NCBI RefSeq assembly: GCF_029143285.1
Contig: NZ_JAPDSH010000001.1
Span: 310,001-374,000 of the forward strand
DNA from: Vagococcus proximus
Lineage (GTDB): Bacteria; Bacillota; Bacilli; Lactobacillales; Vagococcaceae
Reading direction: 5' to 3'
Length of the DNA: 64,000 bases
Position numbers and translations under genes: made by a program. The notes under the pieces were generated by a model that worked only from the letters and a program-made list of their open reading frames with translations, searched no databases and had not been told where the DNA came from. This document shows, piece by piece, positions 27,175-37,074 of this stretch. Position 1 is the first letter of the stretch; every line of letters begins with the position of its first letter.

Positions 27175-28773
27175 ATGAAAAAAATTTTAGGTGGTTTATT
27201 AGTAACAACGGCCGTATTTGGTTTAACAGCGTGTGGAAGTGGAGATAAAAAAGCAGGTTCAGATGTCTCAATTAAAGATCGTTACGAATTAGATGAGAAA
27301 ACACCAGCCTGGAAATTAGATAAGAAAGAAGAAACAACAAAAATAAGATGGTACATTAATTCAGCCTGGACATCACTACCTTTCGGGAAAGATGTTACTA
27401 CAGCTCAGATCAAAAAAGATTTGAATATGGATATTGAATTCATCTCGGGTGATGATTCTAAACTAAACGCTATGATCTCTAGTGGTGACATGCCAGATAT
27501 CGTGACACTTACGAGTATGACAGGTCAAGCAGCAGTAAAAGCAAATTCATGGGCACTCCCTTTAAATGATCTAGCAGAAAAATATGATCCATATTTAATG
27601 AATGTAGTAAATAAAGATACGTTTAAATGGTACGCATTAGATGACGGTAAAACATATGGTTATCCTAACTATTCGAATACTGCGGCAGACTATGAGAGTG
27701 GCAATATTCCGGTTAATGATAATTTTGTGATTCGCGAAGATGTCTATAATGCATTAGGTAAGCCAGACGTTACGACGCCTGAAAGTTTTGAAAAAGTAAT
27801 GAAACAAATTAAAGAAAAATTCCCTGATTTATTACCTATGGGATTCACTGCAGTAGGCGATGGAGCAGGCGTATTCTTAGCTAAATTGCAAGACTTTTTA
27901 GGTGTTCCTTTAGAAGATAAAGATGGAAACTATTACGACCGTAATCTAGATAAAGAGTACATTGAATGGTTGAAGACATTTAATAATGTTTATAAAGATG
28001 GCAATATTACGGATGATAGTTTTACTGACGACGGTCCAACATTTGATGAAAAAGTAAAACAAGGTAAATATGCGACAATGCTTGTTGATGGTACGAGTGG
28101 GCAAATTGGAAATTTTGCAGAATTCATGAAAAATTCTGATACACGTTATATTGCTATTGATGCTCCAAGCAGCACGTCTGGAAGAAAAATAACACTTAAT
28201 CAGACGGGGATATCAGGGTGGTTAAGTAATTATATTACAAAAGATACAAAATCACCTGAGAAAGTAACACAATTATTTACTTATTTAATTGATGAACCAG
28301 GACAAATTTTAACAAAATACGGCGTTGAGGATGTAACATTTGCTTATAATGAAGATGGTAAAATTGATTATTTACCAGAAGTTAAAAAGTTAGAAGAAAC
28401 GGACAATGATGCTTATAACAAAAAATATGGCATTAGTCGTTTCTTATATTTCAATAATGACCGTGTTAATCAATTAAAAGTGCCAATGGAAAATTCATTA
28501 ACACAAATGCAAGAGTGGGGTAAAGGTAAATTAGTACCGCACTTTGTAGTTGAAAATATTGATCCAGATGCAGGGACACCAGAGGCTCGAGCAAATACTG
28601 CTGTAGATACTAAGTTAAATACTACAGTTATTTCTATGATTCGTGCTAAAGACGACAAAACATTTGATAAGACATTAGACGATTATAAAGCATTTTTAAA
28701 AGCTAATAAGTGGGATGATGTTAAGAAAATTAAATCTGAAAAAATGGCAGAAAATCGCGAAAAACTTAAGTAA
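27175..28773 (+). CDS. Sugar-binding lipoprotein of the ABC importer
   Basis: This 532-residue family-1 solute-binding protein is anchored outside the membrane. The lipobox is FGLTACGSG, with lipidated Cys20. The body has SGDMPDIVTLTSM and other features of LplA/YtcQ-like proteins. In Listeria innocua the corresponding gene (Lin1841) encodes a protein that binds sophorooligosaccharides, next to GH3 and GH94 genes as here; the same ligand is inferred. Its stop is followed by a hairpin that may reduce transcription downstream so that this protein is made in excess. Confidence 0.9.
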   Translation: MKKILGGLLVTTAVFGLTACGSGDKKAGSDVSIKDRYELDEKTPAWKLDKKEETTKIRWYINSAWTSLPFGKDVTTAQIKKDLNMDIEFISGDDSKLNAMISSGDMPDIVTLTSMTGQAAVKANSWALPLNDLAEKYDPYLMNVVNKDTFKWYALDDGKTYGYPNYSNTAADYESGNIPVNDNFVIREDVYNALGKPDVTTPESFEKVMKQIKEKFPDLLPMGFTAVGDGAGVFLAKLQDFLGVPLEDKDGNYYDRNLDKEYIEWLKTFNNVYKDGNITDDSFTDDGPTFDEKVKQGKYATMLVDGTSGQIGNFAEFMKNSDTRYIAIDAPSSTSGRKITLNQTGISGWLSNYITKDTKSPEKVTQLFTYLIDEPGQILTKYGVEDVTFAYNEDGKIDYLPEVKKLEETDNDAYNKKYGISRFLYFNNDRVNQLKVPMENSLTQMQEWGKGKLVPHFVVENIDPDAGTPEARANTAVDTKLNTTVISMIRAKDDKTFDKTLDDYKAFLKANKWDDVKKIKSEKMAENREKLK

Positions 28774-28776
28774 GAG

Positions 28777-28829
28777 AGGAGGAGAGAAAAGCGTATTGAG
28801 CAGTAGGTTATACGCTTTTCTCTTTTAAT
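28777..28829 (+). promoter_or_regulatory. Hairpin between an SD sequence and its start codon
   Basis: AGGAGG (28777-28782) is followed by a 13-bp perfect stem (28784-28796 with 28810-28822), TTTTA and the ATG at 28830. No other ribosome binding site precedes that ATG. If the hairpin folds, the SD-to-ATG distance becomes about eight bases. The stem with its short T-run can also act as a partial terminator. Confidence 0.65.
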
Positions 28830-29423
28830 ATGACTAAATTCTTTGCATATGAAGGTTGGTATTACAAAGTTTTTTCTTTTATTGCGAATATCATTATAAT
28901 CAATTTCTTATTTTTAATGACCTGCATGACTGTAATTTTTAGTGGAGTCGGCTTGATTGCTATGTATAGAACGGTTTATCTTCTCTATTTAGAGAAAGAT
29001 ATTCCTATTCTTAGAACATTTTGGAAGGCACTGAAAAATAATCTAATGAGAGGTTTTCTTTTGACTGGATTAATCGGCATAGGTGGTTTAATTGCTGGTT
29101 TAGTCATAACTAGTTTATTTAACTTATCAGTTAGTTTGGGATTTTTGGGAATCGTATTATTAACTTTAGCGGCACTAGCCCTAACAGTATTCACTTTTTT
29201 ATTTTCTGTATTCAACTGGCCGATTAAGCAAACAATAAGTGAAACATTTTATGTTGTATTAAGTAGTAGTGCTAATGCCATTATTTTATTTATACTACCA
29301 CTCTTGATGCTTGTCATTTTTAGTAAAATAAATTTATTTTTTTATATGTCATTAGGTTTTGCAACAACAGCGCTTGTCCAAATTATTTTTTTTAAGAAAG
29401 TGTTAGGTGTTGAGAATGACTAA
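28830..29423 (+). CDS. DUF624 (YesL family) membrane protein
   Basis: This 197-residue protein has about five hydrophobic segments. FLLMTCMTVIFSGVGLIAMYRTVY and the N-terminal FAYEGWYYKVFSFIANIIIINFLF match YesL/DUF624 proteins, which accompany LplABC-type sugar importers and glycosidase genes. Their role is unknown, possibly transporter assembly or regulation. The only usable ribosome binding site lies beyond a hairpin (see 28777-28829). The end overlaps the esterase start by eight bases. Confidence 0.82.
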   Translation: MTKFFAYEGWYYKVFSFIANIIIINFLFLMTCMTVIFSGVGLIAMYRTVYLLYLEKDIPILRTFWKALKNNLMRGFLLTGLIGIGGLIAGLVITSLFNLSVSLGFLGIVLLTLAALALTVFTFLFSVFNWPIKQTISETFYVVLSSSANAIILFILPLLMLVIFSKINLFFYMSLGFATTALVQIIFFKKVLGVEND

Positions 29424-30318
29424 TTATTTTGAGTTTTGGCAACATACACAAAAAGAGTTGTCGGAAATTCCATTGGATATAAATCGAAAAATCATTGACT
29501 ATCCTTTGGATACGATCCAAGTGGAGCAAGTGAGTTTCTTAAGCTTATTAGGAGAACGGATATATGGATATGTCTTACTTCCTAAATCCAAAGGACCACA
29601 CCCTGTCGTTATAGAATGCTTAGGGTATATGAATCATATTCAGGAGCCTTGGCAGTTTGCCCATTGGGCACAAGTAGGGTGTGCCTGTTTGGTGATTGAT
29701 AATCGTGGGCAAGGTGGTCTAACAAAAGACAGTGCTCCCTATCAGACGGTATGGCATGAAGAACCGTTAGGAAGAGGTTTTTTATCAGTAGAAGACTGGT
29801 ACCAGAGAAGATTATATGCAGATCATTTGCGTAGTGTTGAAGTTATTAGGACATTTGATGAGATAGATCAAGATAAAGTGATATTGAGAGGTGGATCTCA
29901 AGGTGGTGGGATTGTACTGATGGTGAATAGTTTAACGCCTCATCCAATCTTAGCAACATTTGCCGATGTTCCGAGTCATTCTTCTTTAGCTAAACGAATC
30001 AAAGATGGGACAGGCTCTTATCACATCATAACTCGTTACCTTAGCGAAAATCCTGAAGCTCAAGAGAAGGTTGAAAGAATACTACCGTATTACGATACAC
30101 AACAGTTTGTATCGCAGATTAAAAACCCTGTCTATACCTCAGTAGGTAGTGCAGATCCAATCTGTCCGATGACAGAATTCTTTCCAACATACCATAACTT
30201 AAAAACAAAGAAAGAGTTACTCGTGTATTGGAATAAAGGTCATGGTGGAGGAGAAGCTAAGCAAATTCGTAAAGAAATGTCTAAGATAAAGCAATTGTTA
30301 GAAACATTAACCAATTAG
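29416..30318 (+). CDS. Acetyl xylan esterase/cephalosporin C deacetylase family hydrolase
   Basis: This 300-residue alpha/beta hydrolase of the AXE1/CE7 type has the oxyanion and nucleophile regions DNRGQGG and RGGSQGGGIVLMV (Ser in GSQGG), and the His near HGGGEAKQIR. There is no signal peptide, so it acts in the cytoplasm, removing acetyl groups from imported oligosaccharides. ATG 29416 overlaps the DUF624 stop by eight bases; GTG 29407 is a less likely start. Its place in a beta-1,2-glucan locus is unusual and suggests an acetylated substrate; this is inference. Confidence 0.85.
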   Translation: MTNYFEFWQHTQKELSEIPLDINRKIIDYPLDTIQVEQVSFLSLLGERIYGYVLLPKSKGPHPVVIECLGYMNHIQEPWQFAHWAQVGCACLVIDNRGQGGLTKDSAPYQTVWHEEPLGRGFLSVEDWYQRRLYADHLRSVEVIRTFDEIDQDKVILRGGSQGGGIVLMVNSLTPHPILATFADVPSHSSLAKRIKDGTGSYHIITRYLSENPEAQEKVERILPYYDTQQFVSQIKNPVYTSVGSADPICPMTEFFPTYHNLKTKKELLVYWNKGHGGGEAKQIRKEMSKIKQLLETLTN

Positions 30319-30389
30319 TATTGATGGTCATTATCCATCAGATCATTTTCCATTAGAAGTGGAATGTGATAGAGAAGAAAGGTGAGAAT

Positions 30390-32540
30390 ATGAATAAAAA
30401 ACAATTAATCCAATTAGTAGAAGAAATGACAATAGATGAGAAAATTAACCAATTATTACAACTAGCAGCTGCATTTTATTCAGATAAGGCTGAAGAAAAA
30501 ACAGGACCGATGAGTGATTTAGGTTTAAATCAAGATATTATCGATACTGCGGGAACAACACTAGGGATTTCAGGAGCTAAAGAAGCCAAACGTGTGCAAA
30601 CAGAATATATGAAGAACAATCGTTTAAATATTCCGACAATTTTAATGGCAGATATTATTCATGGATTTAGAACAATTTTCCCGATCCCATTAGCTTTAGG
30701 AAACTCGTGGGATGAAGGTGCTATTGAAAAGATGGCTGAGATTTCTGCAAAAGAAGCTGCGGTATCTGGCCTACATGTCACTTTTTCACCAATGGTTGAT
30801 TTAGTAAGAGACCCACGTTGGGGCCGTGTAATGGAATCAACAGGGGAGGATCCATTATTAAATAGTCGTTTAGCTGCAGCTATGGTAAGAGGATATCAAG
30901 GTGAGAATTTAAAAGAAGATCATATGAGAGTAGCTGCTTGCGTCAAACATTTTGCAGCATATGGCGGGGCATTAGCTGGTCGTGATTATAATTCAGTAGA
31001 CTTGTCTGAACGTCAATTACGAGAAATGTACTTACCTGGTTACAAAGCGGGACTAGATGCCGGAGCAAAATTAGTGATGACATCATTTAATACGGTTGAT
31101 GGCGTGCCAGCGACAGGTAATGAGTGGTTATTCAGAGATGTTTTACGTGAAGAATTTGGGTTTGATGGTGTTGTTATTTCTGACTGGGGAGCAATTAAAG
31201 AGCTGATTGCTCATGGTGTAGCAGAAGATGAAAAACAAGCAGCTGAGTTGGCAATTAAAGCAGGCGTAGATATTGAAATGATGACAATGTGTTACCCTAA
31301 TCATTTAAAAGAATTGATTGATGAAGGTCGAATTACAGAGTCATTGATTGATGAAGCAGTGTTAAGAATTTTAGAGTTGAAAAATGATTTAGGTTTATTT
31401 GAAAATCCTTATCGTGGAGCGGATGAACAATTAGAAGCTGAAGTGATCCTAAGTGATGACCACCGTCAAATAGCTAAAGAAATTGCTCAGAAATCAATGG
31501 TCTTATTGAAAAACGACTCAATTTTACCGCTTAATGCGCAAGAAAAAGTGGCTATTGTAGGGCCCGGTGCACAATCGACTGATATTTTAGGTGCATGGTC
31601 TTGGCAAGGGAAGAAAGAGGAAGCTATATCTTTAGTCGAAGGAGCTCATTTATTATCAGAGAACCTGCTTGTTGCGACAGAAAAGTTTGATTATTTTGAC
31701 CCAAGTGAAGTAGCGATTAATGAAGCTATTGAATTAGCAGGACAAGTAGATAAAGTCGTTCTTGCACTAGGCGAAACGGATTGGATGAGTGGTGAAGCAG
31801 CAAGCCGTAGTGATATTCGCTTACCAGAAAAACAATTAACAGTATTTGCTAAAATTATGGAAAAAAATCCAAATGTAGTGGTAACGGTGTACAGTGGTCG
31901 TCCACTAGATTTACAAGGGATAGAATCAGCTAAAGGGATTGTTCAAGCATGGTTCCCTGGTACAGAAGGTGGTAGTGCTTTAGCTGAAATTTTATGGGGA
32001 CGATATAACCCAAGTGGTCGCTTGAGTATGTCATTCCCTGAAACGGTTGGACAAGTTCCTATCTTCTATAATGTAGACAATACTGGACGACCTTACGAAT
32101 CAGCACCTGAAGAAAAATATGTATCAAAATATTTAGATGTATCAAATTATGCTAAATACCCATTTGGTTTTGGCTTAAGTTACAGTGACTTCGAGTATCA
32201 AGATATGAGAACTAATTCTGACACATTCACAAAAGAAGAGCCATTAGAAGTTTCAATTACAGTAAAAAATAATGGTCAAGTGGCTGGTGAAGAAACAGTA
32301 CAATTCTATGTTCGTGATCTTGTAGGAGAGGTTTCACGTCCTGTAAAAGAATTAAAAGATTTCCAAAAGGTGTGGCTAGAACCAGGAGAAACACAAACTA
32401 TTCGTTTCATTCTTTCAGAAGAGATGCTTCGTTATGTTCATAAAGATTATAAAGTTAAGAGTGAACCAGGCCAGTTTGTTGTAATGATTGGTGGAAATAG
32501 TAGAGATTTAACAACAATGACAGTTAGGTTAAATGACTAG
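30390..32540 (+). CDS. GH3 beta-glucosidase
   Basis: This 716-residue cytoplasmic enzyme has the GH3 N-domain (RDPRWGRVMESTGEDP, VKHFAAYG, and the nucleophile Asp in VVISDWGA near residue 262), the alpha/beta sandwich (LALGETDWMSGEAASR) and a fibronectin-III-like C-domain. There is no signal peptide. Listeria Lin1840, in the equivalent position, hydrolyses sophorose and short beta-1,2-glucooligosaccharides; the same role is inferred. The start at 30390 is chosen because AAAGGTGAG lies just upstream, not at 30366. It is followed by the GH94 gene after 17 bases. Confidence 0.93.
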   Translation: MNKKQLIQLVEEMTIDEKINQLLQLAAAFYSDKAEEKTGPMSDLGLNQDIIDTAGTTLGISGAKEAKRVQTEYMKNNRLNIPTILMADIIHGFRTIFPIPLALGNSWDEGAIEKMAEISAKEAAVSGLHVTFSPMVDLVRDPRWGRVMESTGEDPLLNSRLAAAMVRGYQGENLKEDHMRVAACVKHFAAYGGALAGRDYNSVDLSERQLREMYLPGYKAGLDAGAKLVMTSFNTVDGVPATGNEWLFRDVLREEFGFDGVVISDWGAIKELIAHGVAEDEKQAAELAIKAGVDIEMMTMCYPNHLKELIDEGRITESLIDEAVLRILELKNDLGLFENPYRGADEQLEAEVILSDDHRQIAKEIAQKSMVLLKNDSILPLNAQEKVAIVGPGAQSTDILGAWSWQGKKEEAISLVEGAHLLSENLLVATEKFDYFDPSEVAINEAIELAGQVDKVVLALGETDWMSGEAASRSDIRLPEKQLTVFAKIMEKNPNVVVTVYSGRPLDLQGIESAKGIVQAWFPGTEGGSALAEILWGRYNPSGRLSMSFPETVGQVPIFYNVDNTGRPYESAPEEKYVSKYLDVSNYAKYPFGFGLSYSDFEYQDMRTNSDTFTKEEPLEVSITVKNNGQVAGEETVQFYVRDLVGEVSRPVKELKDFQKVWLEPGETQTIRFILSEEMLRYVHKDYKVKSEPGQFVVMIGGNSRDLTTMTVRLND

Positions 32541-32557
32541 ATAGGAAGGTTACAGTT

Positions 32558-35500
32558 ATGCAAACAATAACACTTAATCAAGCAGAAACGCTTGTTACAT
32601 TTTTAGAGACAGGTGATTTAAAAGAAATAACAAGTTTTGGCATGATGGTCAATCAATTAGAAGGAAATTCATTAGATGGTAGTGTTAACCAGCTATATCT
32701 TAGAAAAATAAAAGGTGATACTATTAGCTACGCACCGATGATTGGATCAAATAGTCAGAGTGAATTTTATAGTTCGGATAATCAATTGACATGGAAAGGT
32801 CAATTTGAAGAGCTAACATATCAAGCAGATTTTAAGCTAGGACCGAGTAACCAGTGGTTCTGGCGCATTCAAGTTGAGGGTGAAGGGGAGATTGATATTG
32901 TTTACGGACAAGATATTGGTCTTGCTTTAAAAGGGGCAGTTCAGTCTAATGAGGCCTACGTGTCACAATATATTGATCACCATATTTGGAAATCTGAAAA
33001 AGAATTGGTTGTACTTTCAAGACAAAACCAACCACAACAAGGTAAGTTCCCTGCACTTATCCAAGGAAGTCTTCAAGAATTAGTCGGCTATTCAACAGAC
33101 GGTTATCAGTTCTTTGGACGTCAATTCAAACAAACTGACACTCCGGAAGTATTAGAAAAAATAACACTAGAAAATGAAGTTTATCAATATGAATTTGCCT
33201 ATACAGGGTTGCAAACTAAACCTGTTAAATTAGCAGGTGACTCTGCCGAATTTGTATTTTACGGAGCAGTGAATGAAACGCAAACGGAGGCTTCTGAAGA
33301 GCCGTTTTTATCAAAACAAAGTTTACAAGAACTATATGATGGGTTAATTTTTGAAGAGTTATCAGATAAAAAAGAAGTATCTAAAAAATTAATAGGAGAA
33401 CCAATCACAGGTTTATCATTATCTGAAAAAGAACTGGATGCAATGTATCCTGTTAAGAAGCAGATAGAAGAGGTCAATAATCAAACCTATTCTTTCTTTA
33501 CTGAGGATTATCGACACGTGGTTCTTCAAGAAAAAGAACAGGAAATGGAACGTGCCCATGGGCATATTCTATTAAGTGGTATGGATTTAACTGTAGATAA
33601 ACCGTTATTAAGCACATCAGTTTATATGTATGGTATTTTTAATTCTCAGATTGTTCTGGGTAATACAACAATGAATAAATTAATGAGTAATAGTAGAAAT
33701 TCATTGAACGTAATGAAACGCTCTGGGCAACGTATTTATATTTTAGATAATGGGGTTTGGCGCTTATTAACAATGCCATCGGTTTTTGAAATGGGGTTAA
33801 ATTCAGCTTCGTGGTATTATAAATTAGACGACGATATTATTCGTATACGAACTTTCACTTCACCAGATTCAAGGATGATTCAATTAGATGTGACAAGTGA
33901 AAAAAATAAATATGTTTGGGCAATTTCAAATCATTTATTGATGGGGCCAGAAGAGAAGCCAACATATACAATGGAGCAAAATGGTAACACGTTAAGAGTG
34001 ACGGGGAATCAGTCACCAACAGAAGCGTACTACCCAGAATTAACGTACGAATTAACGATGAACAGTGAGTTTCAAGTCACAGATAGTCAATTATTAGGTG
34101 TCGATGATGCTGATTTAGTTATTTTAGAAGTTGAAAAAACAGAGGCATTCACTTTAAGTATTGCGGGTTCATTAGATGGAACGTGTACTAAAGGAGAAGT
34201 ATTGAATTTTACTGATTCAGAGAAACAGTACTTAGATTATATCGATAACTTACTAAATTCATTTAAACTGACCCATTCTGACCCATCTGTTGATCAGATG
34301 AATGTGTTAACGCGTTGGTATACACATAATATGTTAGTTCATTATTTATCACCTCATGGTTTAGAACAATATGGTGGTGCTGCTTGGGGGACTCGTGATG
34401 TATCCCAAGGTCCTACTGAGTTTTTCTTAGCGACTCATCAGCCTGAAATGGTAGTTTCTATTATTCAACACTTATTCGAGAATCAATTTGAAGATGATGG
34501 GAATTGGCCACAGTGGTTCATGTTTGATAGATATGAAGAGCAAAAGGCAGGAGAAAGTCATGGCGATATTATTGTATGGCCACTAAAAGTAGTCGCGGAT
34601 TATTTAGAGCATACGGCAGACTTTTCTATTTTAGACTTACAAATTCCGTATACAAGACGTGAGAATAACTTAAAAACAGCGGAAACCTATTCTTTACTTG
34701 ATCATTTGAAAAAAGAAGTAGCTTATATTGAATCACACTTTTTACCAGGTACATTCTTATCATGTTATGGGGACGGAGACTGGGACGATACATTACAACC
34801 GAACGAGGCTAGTCTAAAAGAGCAGATGGCTAGTAGTTGGACAGTTGCTTTGACGTATCAAGTATTAGAAAAATTCTCTAAATTTATCATGGCTGTTGAT
34901 CCTGAGTACAGTAGACACTTAGCTGAGTTAGCACAAGGCATTCAATCAGATTATAAAAAATATATGTTAGCAGATGAGACTATTCCTGGCTTTATTTATA
35001 TGGACACACCAGATACGGTAGAGCAGATTATTCATCCAAATGATAAAAAAACAGGGATTCAGTATCGTTTATTACCGATGACACGTAGTATGCTAGCAGA
35101 GTTATTGACTCCTGAGCAAGTGGCTCATCATTTAAGCATTATTGAAAATGAATTAATGTTCCCAGATGGTGTTCGTTTGATGAATAAACCGGCGACTTAT
35201 GCCGGAGGTGTTAGTACAAACTTTAAACGAGCAGAACAAGCGGCTAACTTTGGTAGAGAAATTGGTTTGCAATATGTCCATGCTCATATTCGCTATACGG
35301 AAGCTATGGCGAAAATTGGTGAAAACGAAAAAACATGGTCAGCGCTGATGAAAATAAATCCAATCCAATTAAAAGAGGTTGTGAACAATGCTGAATTACG
35401 ACAAGCTAATGTCTATTTCAGTAGTTCTGATGGAGATTTTAAAACAAGATATGAATCGCAAGAAAACTTTGGTAAACTTAAAGACGGAAGCGTTGGAGTT

Positions 35501-35833
35501 AAGGGTGGCTGGCGAATTTATTCAAGTGGCCCTGGTATTTACTTAAATCAATTAATTACATCAGTTTTAGGGATTAGACAAAAAGCAGATTCAGTGGTAT
35601 TTGATCCTATTTTACCTGAAAAATTTAAAGACCTATCATTGTCTTATCAATTGTTTGATAAGACGGTACAGTGTAAATTCTATCCAAACGAAAAATCTAA
35701 AATTTTAGTAGACGGCAAAGAAGTTTCATTTAATTTTGAAGATAATCCTTATAGAGAAGGTGGTATGGAAGTTAGAAAAGAAGACTTAATGCCACTATTA
35801 AATGACACGACGACGATTGAAATATTTCATTAG
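32558..35833 (+). CDS. GH94 1,2-beta-oligoglucan phosphorylase
   Basis: This 1091-residue protein has the same large size as Listeria Lin1839, the type 1,2-beta-oligoglucan phosphorylase. The GH94 catalytic barrel is visible as CYGDGDWDDTLQPNE (general acid Asp, about residue 737), YGGAAWGTRDVSQGPTEFF, FEDDGNWPQWFMFDRYEE and GGWRIYSSGPGIYLNQ. It phosphorolyses beta-1,2-glucooligosaccharides to glucose 1-phosphate and a shortened chain, saving ATP. The N-terminal 450 residues form beta-sandwich domains. Annotation as cellobiose phosphorylase is possible but less likely given length and context. Confidence 0.87.
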   Translation: MQTITLNQAETLVTFLETGDLKEITSFGMMVNQLEGNSLDGSVNQLYLRKIKGDTISYAPMIGSNSQSEFYSSDNQLTWKGQFEELTYQADFKLGPSNQWFWRIQVEGEGEIDIVYGQDIGLALKGAVQSNEAYVSQYIDHHIWKSEKELVVLSRQNQPQQGKFPALIQGSLQELVGYSTDGYQFFGRQFKQTDTPEVLEKITLENEVYQYEFAYTGLQTKPVKLAGDSAEFVFYGAVNETQTEASEEPFLSKQSLQELYDGLIFEELSDKKEVSKKLIGEPITGLSLSEKELDAMYPVKKQIEEVNNQTYSFFTEDYRHVVLQEKEQEMERAHGHILLSGMDLTVDKPLLSTSVYMYGIFNSQIVLGNTTMNKLMSNSRNSLNVMKRSGQRIYILDNGVWRLLTMPSVFEMGLNSASWYYKLDDDIIRIRTFTSPDSRMIQLDVTSEKNKYVWAISNHLLMGPEEKPTYTMEQNGNTLRVTGNQSPTEAYYPELTYELTMNSEFQVTDSQLLGVDDADLVILEVEKTEAFTLSIAGSLDGTCTKGEVLNFTDSEKQYLDYIDNLLNSFKLTHSDPSVDQMNVLTRWYTHNMLVHYLSPHGLEQYGGAAWGTRDVSQGPTEFFLATHQPEMVVSIIQHLFENQFEDDGNWPQWFMFDRYEEQKAGESHGDIIVWPLKVVADYLEHTADFSILDLQIPYTRRENNLKTAETYSLLDHLKKEVAYIESHFLPGTFLSCYGDGDWDDTLQPNEASLKEQMASSWTVALTYQVLEKFSKFIMAVDPEYSRHLAELAQGIQSDYKKYMLADETIPGFIYMDTPDTVEQIIHPNDKKTGIQYRLLPMTRSMLAELLTPEQVAHHLSIIENELMFPDGVRLMNKPATYAGGVSTNFKRAEQAANFGREIGLQYVHAHIRYTEAMAKIGENEKTWSALMKINPIQLKEVVNNAELRQANVYFSSSDGDFKTRYESQENFGKLKDGSVGVKGGWRIYSSGPGIYLNQLITSVLGIRQKADSVVFDPILPEKFKDLSLSYQLFDKTVQCKFYPNEKSKILVDGKEVSFNFEDNPYREGGMEVRKEDLMPLLNDTTTIEIFH

Positions 35834-35847
35834 AAAGGGGCCCGACC

Positions 35848-36822
35848 ATGGTAGGAATTAAAGATATTGCTAAAAGAGCAGGTGTGTCTATTTCAACTGT
35901 TTCTTACGCACTCAACGGCAGTCCGAAGGTAACAGAAGATACGCGTAAAAGAATCCAAGAAATTGCTGATGAGCTGAACTATGTTCCTAACATGGCAGCT
36001 CGTACGTTAAAGAGACGTCAAACGAATATCATAGGAGTTTATCTAGCTGATTATGGTGGAAGTTTCTATGGTGAATTGTTAGAAGGAATAAAAAAAGGAT
36101 TATCGTTATTTGATTATGAAATGATTGTGTGTAGTGGAAAAAAATCACATCTTTTTATTCCAGAAAAGATGGTTGATGGTGCGATAATTTTAGATTGGAC
36201 ATTTAAAACTGAAGAACTTCAAAAGTTTGCTGAGCGAGGTCACTCGATAGTCGTACTTGACCGAATAACAGAGCATGAAAATATTAGGCAAGTGCTTCTT
36301 GATAATCGTGGAGGTGCGACACAAGCGATTGAACAATTTGTGAATGCAAATTCACAAAAGGTCATACTGTTATCAGGACCGGAAAAAGGATATGATAGTC
36401 AAGAAAGACTTGAGGTGAGTACCAAAGAATTGAGCCGTTTTGGTACCCCTTATGAAATAATTCAAGGTGATTTCACTGAGTACTCTGGTTATGAAGTTGC
36501 TAAAAAAATACTTAGTCAACCACAAAGTTTTCCAATTGATATTTTTGCTTTCAATGATGAAATGGCGATAGGTGTTTATAAGTATGTTTCTGAAACAAAT
36601 TATCAAATAGGCCAAGATATTAGAATAATTGGTTTTGATAATTCTGAATTAGGAGCCCTTATAACGCCAAGACTAGCAACTATTGGTTATTCTAAACATC
36701 GTTGGGGAATGGTTGCTGCAGAAAAAATTATTCATTTAATGCGTGGAGAAGAGGCGAAAAGTGAGCATATCTACACAAGTTTTATCGAAGGTGGTTCATT
36801 TTCAATACTAAGAGATGAATAA
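35848..36822 (+). CDS. LacI family repressor of the glucan locus
   Basis: In this 324-residue protein, residues 1-50 form the LacI helix-turn-helix and hinge (IKDIAKRAGVSISTVSYAL, RKRIQEIADELNYVPNMAAR), and the rest is the periplasmic-binding-protein-like sensor with AFNDEMAIGVYKY and IIGFDNSELGALITPRLATI. The inducer is probably a beta-1,2-glucooligosaccharide or a phosphorylated product. It lies 14 bases after the GH94 gene, so it is the last gene of the operon and likely autoregulated through the two palindromes at 25221 and 25315. Confidence 0.9.
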   Translation: MVGIKDIAKRAGVSISTVSYALNGSPKVTEDTRKRIQEIADELNYVPNMAARTLKRRQTNIIGVYLADYGGSFYGELLEGIKKGLSLFDYEMIVCSGKKSHLFIPEKMVDGAIILDWTFKTEELQKFAERGHSIVVLDRITEHENIRQVLLDNRGGATQAIEQFVNANSQKVILLSGPEKGYDSQERLEVSTKELSRFGTPYEIIQGDFTEYSGYEVAKKILSQPQSFPIDIFAFNDEMAIGVYKYVSETNYQIGQDIRIIGFDNSELGALITPRLATIGYSKHRWGMVAAEKIIHLMRGEEAKSEHIYTSFIEGGSFSILRDE

Positions 36823-36833
36823 TCTTAAATCAG

Positions 36834-36873
36834 AGCGATTATTGAGCGATTAGGCTTAATAATCGCTTTTTTT
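36834..36873 (+). terminator. Terminator of the glucan locus
   Basis: AGCGATTATT pairs with AATAATCGCT, followed by seven T. Confidence 0.88.
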
Positions 36874-37074
36874 ATAGTGTGTCTGATCGTCGTCTATTCA
36901 GTTATAAATTATAGTGGTAAAAAGAAGTATAGTTTAAATTTTTTTCATAGTATAATAAATTGTCTACAAAATAGTCGAAATAGTTGACACTGTACCAATA
37001 TTAATGGTTTGATTAATAAGAAGAGTCATGTGTTTAAAGTCTATGATATTTCAAGCAAAAAGGATGATGGCTAA

